This document shows positions 25,668-33,339 of a DNA stretch of 54,787 bases, piece by piece (the stretch's first letter is position 1; each line of letters opens with the position of its first letter). The stretch lies in the IMG/VR virus record IMGVR_UViG_3300036790_000516, positions 1 through 54,787 of that record; one strand, written 5' to 3'. The notes below the pieces were generated by a model. The model was not told where the DNA came from. It did not search any database and saw only the letters and a program-made list of their open reading frames with translations. Both the position numbers and the translations under genes were made by a program. This stretch comes from a virus.

Positions 25668-26884
25668 GAAAGAAGCCGCAATCGTGTTCCGGTTGCGCGA
25701 TGGAGTTCCACGGCCACGATTTTAGCCAAATCGAGGGCACCGGCTCAAACGGCATCATGGTCATCGGCGAGGCCAGCGGCAAGGAGGAGGCCCGCGAGTG
25801 TCTGCCATTCCGCCCGTACGCGCCCTCCGGCGGGGTCCTCGAACGCGCGTTCCGGCGCATGTCCCTCAAGCGCAACCAGTTTTCCATCACCAACTGCGGA
25901 CGCTGCCGACCGCGCAAAGACTGGTTGTCCGATTCGCCGTGGGAGTATGCCGCGCTCCGCCATTGCCGCCCGAATCTGATCGCCGCGATCGCCGAGTTCC
26001 GCCCCCGCGTCATCTGGACGCTGGGCAACCTCGCCATGCGCGAAGTCACCGGCTATAGCGGCGTCGCACGGGAGATGCAGTCGATCTCGCATCTGACCGG
26101 ATACTGCCTGCCGACCGCGCCGGACCTGTCGCCGGTGCCGATCCCGGTCGTGCCCGCGTTTCACACGGCGTACCTGCGCCGCGGGAAAATGTCGCACTTC
26201 GGGCAGCTCACGCGGACGCTCAAGCGGGCGACCAACATCGCGGCGGGGACCGATCGCGATTGGCTGTGGGGCGTTGTGCCGGAGGACCCGGCGACGCATG
26301 GAGGATTACGATATGAAATCCATCCGTCGCTCGACGCTGCACAAGCGTTTGCTGCGCGAGTTAGAGACGGTATCAAGAGTATCGTCTCTTATGACATTGA
26401 GACTCAGGAATCAGCGTCCCTTGACGAGGATGCGCGCGAGGGATTCACAGACACTCGCATTCAGCTTGTCCAGTTCAGTATCGAAAGTGGAGAGGGCATT
26501 GCGATACCTTTCGATGGAGCCTATCGTGGGATTATCGGAGAAATACTGCGAGGACCCAACGTCAAGGTCGGCCACAACGTCTGGCTGTTCGACAACAAAG
26601 TCCTCCGCGCGGCGGGCGAGCGGGAAGGGCTCGACCTGATCCCGCGCGGCACCATCCACGACACCCTCGCCATGTTCCACCACTGGCAGCCGGACCTTCC
26701 CGCCCATCTCCAGTTCGCCGCCAGCTTCGTGTCGTTCCCGTTCCCCTGGAAGCATCTGGCGGCGACCGATCTGGCGTTCTACGGGTGCTGCGACGCGGAC
26801 GCGACGCTGCGGCTGTATACGTTTCTGGAGGCGGCGCTGCGGCGGGACGGGATTTGGGATGACGGCGAGTCGGCCGTCGCGTGA
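25664..26884 (+). CDS. Uracil-DNA glycosylase-like domain fused to a 3'-5' exonuclease
   Basis: 406 residues. Residues 1-200 match family 4-type UDGs: CSGC, VIGEASGKEE (Glu36), LPFRPYAPSGGVLERAF, ITNCGRCRP, IWTLGNLA, and the active-loop PAFHTAYLRRG (His167), with cysteines suited to an Fe-S cluster. Residues 235-395 are a DnaQ/PolA-type proofreading exonuclease: Exo I YDIET (Asp244, Glu246), Exo II GHNVWLFDN (Asp310), Exo III YGCCDAD (Tyr373-x3-Asp377). It stops where a polymerase domain would normally begin; that domain is encoded separately at 28558. In SPO1-like phages UDG, exonuclease and polymerase are one chain. Confidence 0.75.
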   Translation: MRKKPQSCSGCAMEFHGHDFSQIEGTGSNGIMVIGEASGKEEARECLPFRPYAPSGGVLERAFRRMSLKRNQFSITNCGRCRPRKDWLSDSPWEYAALRHCRPNLIAAIAEFRPRVIWTLGNLAMREVTGYSGVAREMQSISHLTGYCLPTAPDLSPVPIPVVPAFHTAYLRRGKMSHFGQLTRTLKRATNIAAGTDRDWLWGVVPEDPATHGGLRYEIHPSLDAAQAFAARVRDGIKSIVSYDIETQESASLDEDAREGFTDTRIQLVQFSIESGEGIAIPFDGAYRGIIGEILRGPNVKVGHNVWLFDNKVLRAAGEREGLDLIPRGTIHDTLAMFHHWQPDLPAHLQFAASFVSFPFPWKHLAATDLAFYGCCDADATLRLYTFLEAALRRDGIWDDGESAVA

Positions 26885-26897
26885 TGAAGGAGGGCAA

Positions 26898-27395
26898 GTG
26901 AGCGACGAACAAGATGGCGGCAAGATGTCCGAAGAGATGGCGGAAGAAGCATTACAACGCGAACGGGCCAAATACCTTGAGGAGTTTGGGAAAGTCGGTC
27001 CACACAAGATGCCTGACCAGGGAGGTAAAACTATGGCAATGACTGCTGCCAGTGACTGCTTTTATTGTGACGCTTTATGGGAAATAGATGCGGAACGAAA
27101 GCTGCATCGGCATCCCGATGGAACTGCTTTCGTATATCCCTGCTCGGACGGAAAGTTGCCAGATTATTCACGTATCGTTAGCCAAGATACAGAAACACTT
27201 CTCTCCATTGCTAGGAAGAACGTAGACGATTGGGCCAAGGTTGCCGGTGAGAGGGAACAACTACTGGCCGCCGAGCGCACGAAAACGAAGCGGCTGCGGG
27301 AACTAATGTTGAATGTACTAGATATGGATGGTGATTGGGAAGATAGAGAGCATGCGATGCGGGCCGTGCTTGCCGAGACGGGAGACCAAGCGTGA
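26898..27395 (+). CDS. Hypothetical protein (165 aa) with CxxC and coiled coil
   Basis: GTG start after GAAGGAGGGCAA. Acidic helical N-terminus, a CFYCDALWEID zinc-like knuckle with a later Cys, then a coiled coil (ARKNVDDWAKVAGEREQLLA). Markedly AT-richer codons than the flanking polymerase parts. First of four small genes separating the exonuclease from the polymerase. Unrecognised. Confidence 0.55.
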   Translation: MSDEQDGGKMSEEMAEEALQRERAKYLEEFGKVGPHKMPDQGGKTMAMTAASDCFYCDALWEIDAERKLHRHPDGTAFVYPCSDGKLPDYSRIVSQDTETLLSIARKNVDDWAKVAGEREQLLAAERTKTKRLRELMLNVLDMDGDWEDREHAMRAVLAETGDQA

Positions 27396-27577
27396 TCGAT
27401 AGACTGTACACGACGCGCTTCTATCCATGCGGCTGTAGCGCAAACGGTCCTGGGGACGTGCCGCCATATTGTCCGATTCACCGTTCCCTGATCGACATGG
27501 AGAATCTGCTTTCCGACCCAAATACCAGCAAGTATTTTATTAGCGAGCCTCCAGAGTTGGCCGAGACGGGAGAGTGA
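27392..27577 (+). CDS. Small Cys-rich protein (61 aa)
   Basis: GTG in a GTGA overlap with the previous stop. CGCSANGPGDVPPYCPIH gives a CxC..C..H cluster likely to bind zinc. AT-richer than the core genes. No family recognised. Confidence 0.5.
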   Translation: MIDRLYTTRFYPCGCSANGPGDVPPYCPIHRSLIDMENLLSDPNTSKYFISEPPELAETGE

Positions 27578-27579
27578 CC

Positions 27580-27750
27580 ATGGCGACCAAGAGGACGAAG
27601 GGGAAGCGGTGCCGAAAATGTCGTCATGCGAAGACATCGCACAGAAGCTATGGCTCAAAGTTGTGCAAGGCTAAGGGCGACATGTGCGGATGCCCCGGAT
27701 GGTCACCACAACGCGTTTCCGGCGCTCGTAACCTGAAAGGGGACGGCTGA
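27580..27750 (+). CDS. Small zinc-ribbon-like protein (56 aa)
   Basis: ATG 2 nt after the previous stop, with GGGAGAG upstream. A basic N-terminus is followed by CRKCRHAKTSH and CKAKGDMCGC, two Cys groups typical of a short zinc ribbon. The stop lies 1 nt before the next ATG. Coding supported by tight spacing and Cys pattern. Confidence 0.5.
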   Translation: MATKRTKGKRCRKCRHAKTSHRSYGSKLCKAKGDMCGCPGWSPQRVSGARNLKGDG

Positions 27751-27751
27751 G

Positions 27752-28561
27752 ATGACGAAGCTGACGGACGAAGAGCTGGCAGCACAACGTAGACTGTGCG
27801 GGCATCCGGCGCATGTCGGAAGTGTGTGCGCCCGTATGCTCGACAATATCGACGCCCTCCAGCGCGAGAACGCCGAGTTGCAGGCCAAGCTCGCGCCGGG
27901 TCCCTGCCCGCAGAAGCATCCGGCGATGTTCTGGCATGTCGTCACAGAGGACGTTCATTTCCCTCAAGACCCTCCAGGAACGATCCGCTTCAAGAGTAGC
28001 GGTCCCATCTGCGACCTCTGCCTCGCCCTGTCCCGCGTTGCGGATGACGCGACAGTGGCAGAGCACAGTAACCACGTTCAATTCGCGGCGGATATGTATT
28101 CCATTCTCGTTGACCCTTGCGCGGACGGCTCGATCAAAGAGGCTGAGATGTTCGAAACGCTAAAGCGTGCGGCGACGGAACAGCGAGAGACAATTTACCG
28201 TCACGCGGAGGAGTTGAAACGCGCTGCCGATACCGGGAGAGCGACGGGACTGAGTGATGCCGCAGAGCACATGTGTCTGTTTATTGACGAGGATTGGACC
28301 GTTAAATGTTCCTGCGGCTGGTCGAAAAAGTGTAACGAGCGTGAGTACACAAACCTTTTTGCTGGGCACATCCGTGCCCTCGACCCGTCCGCAGCCAAGG
28401 CCCTCGAGGAGACCCACCCCCGCGAGGACATCATCTCCGAGTCCACCGTCACAAACGGCATGGTCGAGATCGGCGGACGGCGCATCGCCGCGCCGGGCTT
28501 CCCCGAGGGCCAAAAGGTCGAGGTCGTGGCGCGGGAACGGCGGGAGCGGCAGGGGCGATGA
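27752..28561 (+). CDS. Hypothetical multi-Cys protein (269 aa) upstream of the polymerase
   Basis: The start follows GAAAGGGGACGGCTGAG. It contains a leucine-rich short coiled coil (NIDALQRENAELQAKL), several Cys/His groups (CPQKH, CDLCL, CLFIDEDWTVKCSCGWSKKC) and a positively charged C-terminus (VEVVARERRERQGR). The CSCGW segment resembles small zinc domains seen in actinophage and soil-phage proteins. ATGA-coupled to the polymerase. GC content rises towards its 3' end. Function unknown; possibly a polymerase accessory. Confidence 0.5.
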   Translation: MTKLTDEELAAQRRLCGHPAHVGSVCARMLDNIDALQRENAELQAKLAPGPCPQKHPAMFWHVVTEDVHFPQDPPGTIRFKSSGPICDLCLALSRVADDATVAEHSNHVQFAADMYSILVDPCADGSIKEAEMFETLKRAATEQRETIYRHAEELKRAADTGRATGLSDAAEHMCLFIDEDWTVKCSCGWSKKCNEREYTNLFAGHIRALDPSAAKALEETHPREDIISESTVTNGMVEIGGRRIAAPGFPEGQKVEVVARERRERQGR

Positions 28562-30195
28562 CCACGCGCGGCTATCTCGGCCAGGTATTCGAGGTGCGCC
28601 CGGTGCTCGCCGCGATGGAGGACCGCGGGATGCCAATTGACGACGCCGCGCGCATCGCCCTGGACGCCGAGTTCACCATCGCGCAACGGGCGCTGGGCGA
28701 GGAGCTGGCCGCCGCCGCGCCGGCCGCCTGCCGCCGCGTCCACCCGAAGGACGGCTACAAGGGGATGCCGCCGGAGGTCAAGGAGTGGCAAAAGCAGGTT
28801 GGTCTGCTCATCACGCCCAACGAACATCGCTTCCAAGAGAAGGGCGACGGCGAGCAATACATCTACGAGGTCCGTACTTTCAACGTCGCCATCATCGATC
28901 CCGAGACGGGAGAACCGACCACAGTAGCCACAACGCGTTGGGCACGCGTCTACGATTTCAACCCGAACAGCAGTCAGCAGCTCCTCGCCTACATGGACGC
29001 GCGGGGGCATAAGCGCCCCAAGTCGCGCAAGAACGAGGACGACGACGGCAACGCCAGGGACACCACGGCCAAGAAGGACCTGCAGCGCCTGGCCTACGAC
29101 CACGACGATCCCTTTTATCTCCGCGTCATCGAGTACCGGGAACTCTCCAAAGCGCGGGGCACCTACATCGACGGGTTCAAGCCGGGCGCCGATGGCTGCG
29201 TCCACACGGCGTTCGGCTTCGCGGGCACCGGGCAGCTCACCTCGCGCAATCCCAACGTGCAGAACTTCCCCAAGCACGGGAGGCTGGCCAAGGCCCTGCG
29301 GCGAATGATCGCGCCGCCGCCGTCCGAGGACCGCGTCGTCATCGAACTCGACTACCGCGCTTTCCACGTGCTGATGACCGGCTTTGCGGCGGAATCGGCG
29401 AACTGGATGCGTCTGGCGCGCCTCGACATGCATTCCTTCGTCGCCTGGCATTTTATGAAGCTGCCCAGCGCCGACGGCCTGTTCGTCCTCGCCGACGATG
29501 ATCTATCCGAACGCCTCGAATGGTTCAAGTCCGACCCCAAACGCGCGTGGGTGCGGGACAAGCAGGCCAAGCCGTCGGACCTCGGCATCGGCTTCGGCAT
29601 GGGGCCTCGCCGCCTGTTCCAGGAGAACATGGAGTATTTCGACGGCGAGCGCGAGGCCCGGAAGTTCCACGACATGCTGCACGGGATATTCCCCGACGTG
29701 ATTTGCGTCTGCCGGGTCGGCGAGCGATGCGACGCGTGGCAGCACCGGGTTCGCTTCGAGGCGCACGAGAAACAGCGGCTGACGACGCCATTCGGCCACC
29801 ACCGCCGGTTCTACGAGGTGTTTCGCTGGGACGCCAAGCGCATGGGATGGGCCAAGGGGGATCAGGCGGAGGAGGCGGTCGCGTTCGTGCCGGCCAATCT
29901 CGCCCACGGCCATCTGCGCGAGGTGATGAAGGACATGAGGCGCGCGGGGCACGACGACCGCTACCGGATGGGCGACCAGATCCACGACGCGCTGGTGTTC
30001 TTCCCGCGGCGCGAGGAGGCCGATGCCTGCCTGGCGGATGTCAGCGCCGCGATGACCGCGCCCAGCCGGGTGATCAGCCATCCAACGCTCGCGCCGGGAG
30101 GCCTGTGGTGCGGGGTGGATGCCAAGATCGGGCCGAACTGGGCTGGGATGGAGAAGGTTAAGATTCGGGCGACGACGACAAAAGGAGTCCGCTAA
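28558..30195 (+). CDS. Family A DNA polymerase, polymerase domain only
   Basis: 545 residues. Fingers/palm motifs are present: TGQLTSRNPNVQNFP, motif A ELDYRAFH (Asp265), motif B RDKQAKPSDLGIGFG (Lys338), motif C QIHDALVFF (His476, Asp477). There is no 3'-5' exonuclease domain; that is encoded with UDG at 25664. Against E. coli Pol I, the steric-gate Glu710 is replaced by His270, Phe762 by Leu342 and Tyr766 by Phe346, and the motif B Arg is five rather than four residues before Lys. Leu at position 762 has been linked in virus surveys to temperate or slow replication. Both catalytic Asp are retained, so it should be active. Confidence 0.85.
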   Translation: MTTRGYLGQVFEVRPVLAAMEDRGMPIDDAARIALDAEFTIAQRALGEELAAAAPAACRRVHPKDGYKGMPPEVKEWQKQVGLLITPNEHRFQEKGDGEQYIYEVRTFNVAIIDPETGEPTTVATTRWARVYDFNPNSSQQLLAYMDARGHKRPKSRKNEDDDGNARDTTAKKDLQRLAYDHDDPFYLRVIEYRELSKARGTYIDGFKPGADGCVHTAFGFAGTGQLTSRNPNVQNFPKHGRLAKALRRMIAPPPSEDRVVIELDYRAFHVLMTGFAAESANWMRLARLDMHSFVAWHFMKLPSADGLFVLADDDLSERLEWFKSDPKRAWVRDKQAKPSDLGIGFGMGPRRLFQENMEYFDGEREARKFHDMLHGIFPDVICVCRVGERCDAWQHRVRFEAHEKQRLTTPFGHHRRFYEVFRWDAKRMGWAKGDQAEEAVAFVPANLAHGHLREVMKDMRRAGHDDRYRMGDQIHDALVFFPRREEADACLADVSAAMTAPSRVISHPTLAPGGLWCGVDAKIGPNWAGMEKVKIRATTTKGVR

Positions 30196-30482
30196 TGCCG
30201 CTGCGACTGCTTGCGCACGAGATCAAGGACGTACGAGACGCTGTTCTGGACTCGATTCGGGGCCGCTACGACACTTACACCTGTCCCGACTGCGACGCCA
30301 ACGTGGAAGTGGATAGCGCCTCGGCCGTGACCATCTTGGACCATTCGATCCCGCCGCTGGTCGACCGCATCCTGGCTATCGTTCACAACGCGGTGCATCG
30401 GGGGATGGCCGAGGCGCAGGCGTCGCCCCCGCCCGCAACCGCTCGATCAGCGCCAGACGATACGCCGCCGCCGCGTCCCTAG
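30195..30482 (+). CDS. Small hypothetical protein (95 aa) with CxxC
   Basis: TAATG-coupled to the polymerase. Helical N-terminus, one zinc-like knuckle (YTCPDCDANVEV), another helix, and a Pro-rich disordered tail. The last 107 bp overlap the convergent glycosyltransferase gene, so the Pro-rich tail may be an accident of that overlap. Unrecognised. Confidence 0.5.
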   Translation: MPLRLLAHEIKDVRDAVLDSIRGRYDTYTCPDCDANVEVDSASAVTILDHSIPPLVDRILAIVHNAVHRGMAEAQASPPPATARSAPDDTPPPRP

Positions 30483-31095
30483 CGTCGTCCTTGTGCGTGC
30501 GGGCGAGGTAGTGATACATCACCGGCGCGGCGGCGATGGCGACCGTTGTCAAGGGCCATCGCGCCGTCCCGATCGCGCCAACGTCCCCGACGAATCGCTC
30601 GCTGCGCACCAGCCCGGTTGCCCGCAGCCGATCCGCCCAGCGGTGGTCCTCGCCGTAGCCGCCTTCCATGGGGACCGCCAGCGCCAGCCCCCGGCGGATC
30701 GGGTTCAGATGGGAGATGTCGCGCCAGTAGAGACGGCCGTCGTCGTGCCATCCCTTCGCGGCGAGGGAGTGGATGGTCGTGCCGAAGGGGGTCCCGTCGA
30801 TGTGGCATTGGAGGCGGAATCCGATCTGGTCGACGACGCCGTCGAGGAGCGGGAGGATGCGGGCGACATAGTCCGGGGGAAGAACATCATCGTCATCGAC
30901 GAAACACAGGTAGTCCGCCCTGGACGCCTGCCGCATCTCCTCGCGATTCCCGCCGAGCGGCAACCTGTCGTCGAAGCGATGGATACGAACGTTCACGCGA
31001 GGCTCGACCTGTGGCTCCAGGATGGCGAGCAGTTGGGCAAGGAACGGCCAGCGGGATGGTTGCGTAAGGATCAGGATGTCCCAGGTGGCGTTCAT
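30376..31095 (-). CDS. Glycosyltransferase family 2-like protein (GT-A)
   Basis: 239 residues, start chosen at MNATWDILILTQPSRW (ATGA overlap with the preceding tiny ORF). ILILTQPSR is the first GT-A strand, and YLCFVDDDDVLPPDYV holds the metal-binding DxD. GGYGEDHRWADRL matches the acceptor-side ED of GT2 enzymes. It would transfer a sugar from a nucleotide-sugar. Last gene of a leftward operon with two other GT-like genes and a methyltransferase. Targets could be host glycan, virion protein or modified DNA. Confidence 0.65.
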   Translation of the reverse strand: MNATWDILILTQPSRWPFLAQLLAILEPQVEPRVNVRIHRFDDRLPLGGNREEMRQASRADYLCFVDDDDVLPPDYVARILPLLDGVVDQIGFRLQCHIDGTPFGTTIHSLAAKGWHDDGRLYWRDISHLNPIRRGLALAVPMEGGYGEDHRWADRLRATGLVRSERFVGDVGAIGTARWPLTTVAIAAAPVMYHYLARTHKDDARDAAAAYRLALIERLRAGATPAPRPSPDAPRCER

Positions 31096-31178
31096 GGCTG
31101 CTCGCACCGGGACACGAGGATGATCAGCGCCACCACCGACAGCACAGCCATCACCGCGTCGAACCAATGTCCGCTCAT
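31092..31178 (-). CDS. 28-residue membrane peptide between methyltransferase and glycosyltransferase
   Basis: Start and stop are both in ATGA overlaps, with the methyltransferase upstream and the glycosyltransferase downstream. The product is one hydrophobic helix (FDAVMAVLSVVALIILV) with a polar N-terminus and a final RCEQP. Double coupling argues it is translated. It might anchor or regulate membrane glycosylation, or act as a small toxin or inhibitor. Confidence 0.45.
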   Translation of the reverse strand: MSGHWFDAVMAVLSVVALIILVSRCEQP

Positions 31179-31780
31179 GGCCGCTCGCCCCCATCGACCA
31201 GCACGACGTTCTCCGCGCTTGTGTACGATATGGTATACCCAAGGCCCTCCGCCAGCGCCGTCACGCGGTCCAGGCGGTCGTCGTACTCCAGCACGATCAC
31301 CAGCGGCTTGACCCGGTCCCAAGGCCAGCGCTCGAAAATCTCGACCGACGTGCCCTCGGTGTCGATCGAGACGGCCAGAAGCTTGCCGCCGTCGAGGATC
31401 GCCGGGAACTCGTCCACCAGCTCGACGACGGTCGCCTGCGGGACGTAGAAAGGTTCGCTGAACTCCACCTGCCCGCGCCAGTTCATGTAGTTGCGCGCCT
31501 CGGAGGTCGACAGCAGGCCAGCCTCCCAGAACGGCGCGAGACGATGGGAGACGCCGACCGCCGCGTGGACCAGGCGGAGGCGTTGGTTGCGGCCGTGGCG
31601 CGCCAGGAGATTGTCGAAGGCGCGCGAGGGCTCGACCAGCACGCCGGGCCAGCCCTTTTCGACCAGCGCCAGGGTGTTCGAGGCGAAATGGCCGTCGTTG
31701 GCGCCGATGTCGAGGAACGAGCCGCTGCGCCCGCTAACGGCGTCCAGGATCCACTTTTCCTCCTGCGACTGGGAGTACAT
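31175..31780 (-). CDS. FkbM-family methyltransferase
   Basis: 201 residues from the ATG at 31780; an adjacent in-frame TTG is also possible. SAM motif I FLDIGANDGHFASNT, motif II GVLVEPSRAFDNL, then HAAVGV, and a C-terminal LLAVSIDTEGTSVEIFE as in FkbM proteins. These often O-methylate sugars. The order with glycosyltransferases suggests methyl-capped glycans. The start overlaps the stop of the preceding 58-residue ORF. Confidence 0.75.
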   Translation of the reverse strand: MYSQSQEEKWILDAVSGRSGSFLDIGANDGHFASNTLALVEKGWPGVLVEPSRAFDNLLARHGRNQRLRLVHAAVGVSHRLAPFWEAGLLSTSEARNYMNWRGQVEFSEPFYVPQATVVELVDEFPAILDGGKLLAVSIDTEGTSVEIFERWPWDRVKPLVIVLEYDDRLDRVTALAEGLGYTISYTSAENVVLVDGGERP

Positions 31781-31956
31781 CAACGGTCCTTGGATTCCAG
31801 TCCGTCTTCAACGGCACGCAGAGACTTCCATGCGAGATCGGCTAGGCGCAAGGCCCTCCCAACAGGCCAGTTCTTGCGTGACACATAGTTGCGCTGTAGG
31901 GAGATTTGGGCCAGCCAGGTCGCAACGAAAATGCGCTTGAAGGAATCTTCAGTCAT
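31780..31956 (-). CDS. Small hypothetical protein (58 aa)
   Basis: ATG lies within an ATGA overlap with the preceding GT-like gene, and its stop overlaps the methyltransferase ATG. Basic amphipathic helix content (DSFKRIFVATWLAQISLQRN; LRLADLAWKSLRAVEDG). No domain recognised; coding inferred from coupling on both sides. Confidence 0.5.
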   Translation of the reverse strand: MTEDSFKRIFVATWLAQISLQRNYVSRKNWPVGRALRLADLAWKSLRAVEDGLESKDR

Positions 31957-32642
31957 TTCGAGCCCTCGATAACGCCGCGCAACTTCTCCACGTCCCCAGC
32001 CCGCTCCGCCGCCAGCGACCTATAAAGCGCCGTAGGGTCCTGCGCCGCGTGGCGGGCCAACCGCTCCCGCGTGTTCCCGTCCATGGCCGCCTTCCCGTAG
32101 ATATAATGACAATGTTCGATCAGCAGGTCCGGGAGATAGACGCGGCGCCCCAACGCTTTCGCAACGTCCTCGTTCCAGGTGTCGCCGCCGTAGTCGGATT
32201 CGAAGTAAGGCGCGGCCATGTAGCCCAGCGTCTGGACCCAGCGGCGGCTTAGGAACGGATGTGGGATCGCGGTGCCATGGACGACGCCGTCGTCACCGCC
32301 GACGAGGACGATCCTGTCGGGGACGCGGGCGAACGCCTCCTCGACCATTGCGTTCCAGCCGGGCGTTCGAAAGACAATGTCGTCGTTCGCCAGCATGAGA
32401 ATCCCGCCCAGCGCCTGGGGGACCAGCTCGTTCCAGTAGCGGGTCATCACCCGGTCGCGCGCGCCGACGACGACCTTCGCGCCGGTTTGGCCCGCCGACC
32501 TCGCGCTTACCGGATCGTCATCGTCGAACCGGGCGAGGATTTCGATGGCGGACTCGTCGCCGTCCAGCGCCGCATAGGCGGAGTCGGCCATCCGCGCGAA
32601 CTCCATCGGGCGTTTACGGGAGGGTAGCAAGATGCTGATCAT
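31953..32642 (-). CDS. Glycosyltransferase-like protein (GT-A fold)
   Basis: 229 residues. MISILLPSRKRPMEFARM is a GT2-like N-terminus, IEILARFDDDDP and GGILMLANDDIVFRTPGW supply the acidic metal/nucleotide sites, and GDTWNEDVAKALGR resembles the catalytic ED region. Similar phage and bacterial proteins are annotated as GT2. Part of the same leftward operon as two other GT-like proteins, an FkbM methyltransferase and an RNA-ligase-like protein. Confidence 0.6.
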   Translation of the reverse strand: MISILLPSRKRPMEFARMADSAYAALDGDESAIEILARFDDDDPVSARSAGQTGAKVVVGARDRVMTRYWNELVPQALGGILMLANDDIVFRTPGWNAMVEEAFARVPDRIVLVGGDDGVVHGTAIPHPFLSRRWVQTLGYMAAPYFESDYGGDTWNEDVAKALGRRVYLPDLLIEHCHYIYGKAAMDGNTRERLARHAAQDPTALYRSLAAERAGDVEKLRGVIEGSK

Positions 32643-32681
32643 CGCTCACGCCGCCCAGTAGACGCCCGACGCCGCACTTCC

Positions 32682-33338
32682 TTATCGCCTTCCCGCAACA
32701 AAGTCCCTCGTCTTGAGTTTTATGATGACGCGTTCACCACGCCCGTCGAATAAGGTTCCAATGGGCCGCGCCACCACGCCCTCCGCCAGTCCCATCCCAA
32801 TGTTTGAAGCAAACGGTAACCGCACCAACGCGACGATTTCAGATAACGACATGCGCCCCAGATAGGGCACAGTGTCTATTCCCAGCTTTGCGGCGACTTC
32901 GTTCACGGCATCGCGCTCCAGCCACCATTTTCCATCCACGAGAGCGTCGAACAAGATGAAGCTTTTGTCGGGACGATAGGCACCTCCTTTCCGGATACCA
33001 GCACCATACCCCTCGCCGTACAGGACAATCTGCGTAGGCTCTACCCACAATTCTCGCATCTTATTGGATGGGAACATGGCGATAAGCGTCTGAATGAACT
33101 CAGCGGGAAGCATCGCCCTTTGTGACCGGCCCCCAAACGAAACGTCGCCATTCGCAGAGAGCATCACTCGTACGTTGGTCCCATCGATCTTCTCGGTCAC
33201 ATCCCATTCAGCAATCGTCGCCAGAACGGGAGATTTGATCTTCGTTGGGTCTACAACGAATGTGGCATCATCTCGTTTAAACAACGTGTCGATCTTGGGG
33301 TATTCAGGTCCCTCGATAACAGTCTGTACCATAGCCAT
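32682..33338 (-). CDS. RNA ligase-like nucleotidyltransferase
   Basis: 218 residues; ATG preceded by GGAGGCGTGAA. Motif I EKIDGTNVRV (Lys50 would take AMP), GEGYGAGI motif III, FILFDALVDGKWW motif IIIa, AEGVVARP motif IV and VIIKLKTRDF motif V. All covalent nucleotidyltransferase motifs are present. Size and motif spacing fit small Rnl2-like RNA ligases of phages, used to repair cleaved tRNA or for other nick sealing. No accompanying polynucleotide kinase was found. Embedded between two glycosyltransferase-like genes. Confidence 0.7.
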   Translation of the reverse strand: MAMVQTVIEGPEYPKIDTLFKRDDATFVVDPTKIKSPVLATIAEWDVTEKIDGTNVRVMLSANGDVSFGGRSQRAMLPAEFIQTLIAMFPSNKMRELWVEPTQIVLYGEGYGAGIRKGGAYRPDKSFILFDALVDGKWWLERDAVNEVAAKLGIDTVPYLGRMSLSEIVALVRLPFASNIGMGLAEGVVARPIGTLFDGRGERVIIKLKTRDFVAGRR

Positions 33339-33339
33339 T

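Noticed and set aside
26885-28557. Group I intron or split intein between exonuclease and polymerase genes
   Set aside because: The spacer is filled by four coupled ORFs with their own starts, and no intein ends or homing-enzyme motifs are present at the exonuclease C-terminus or polymerase N-terminus.
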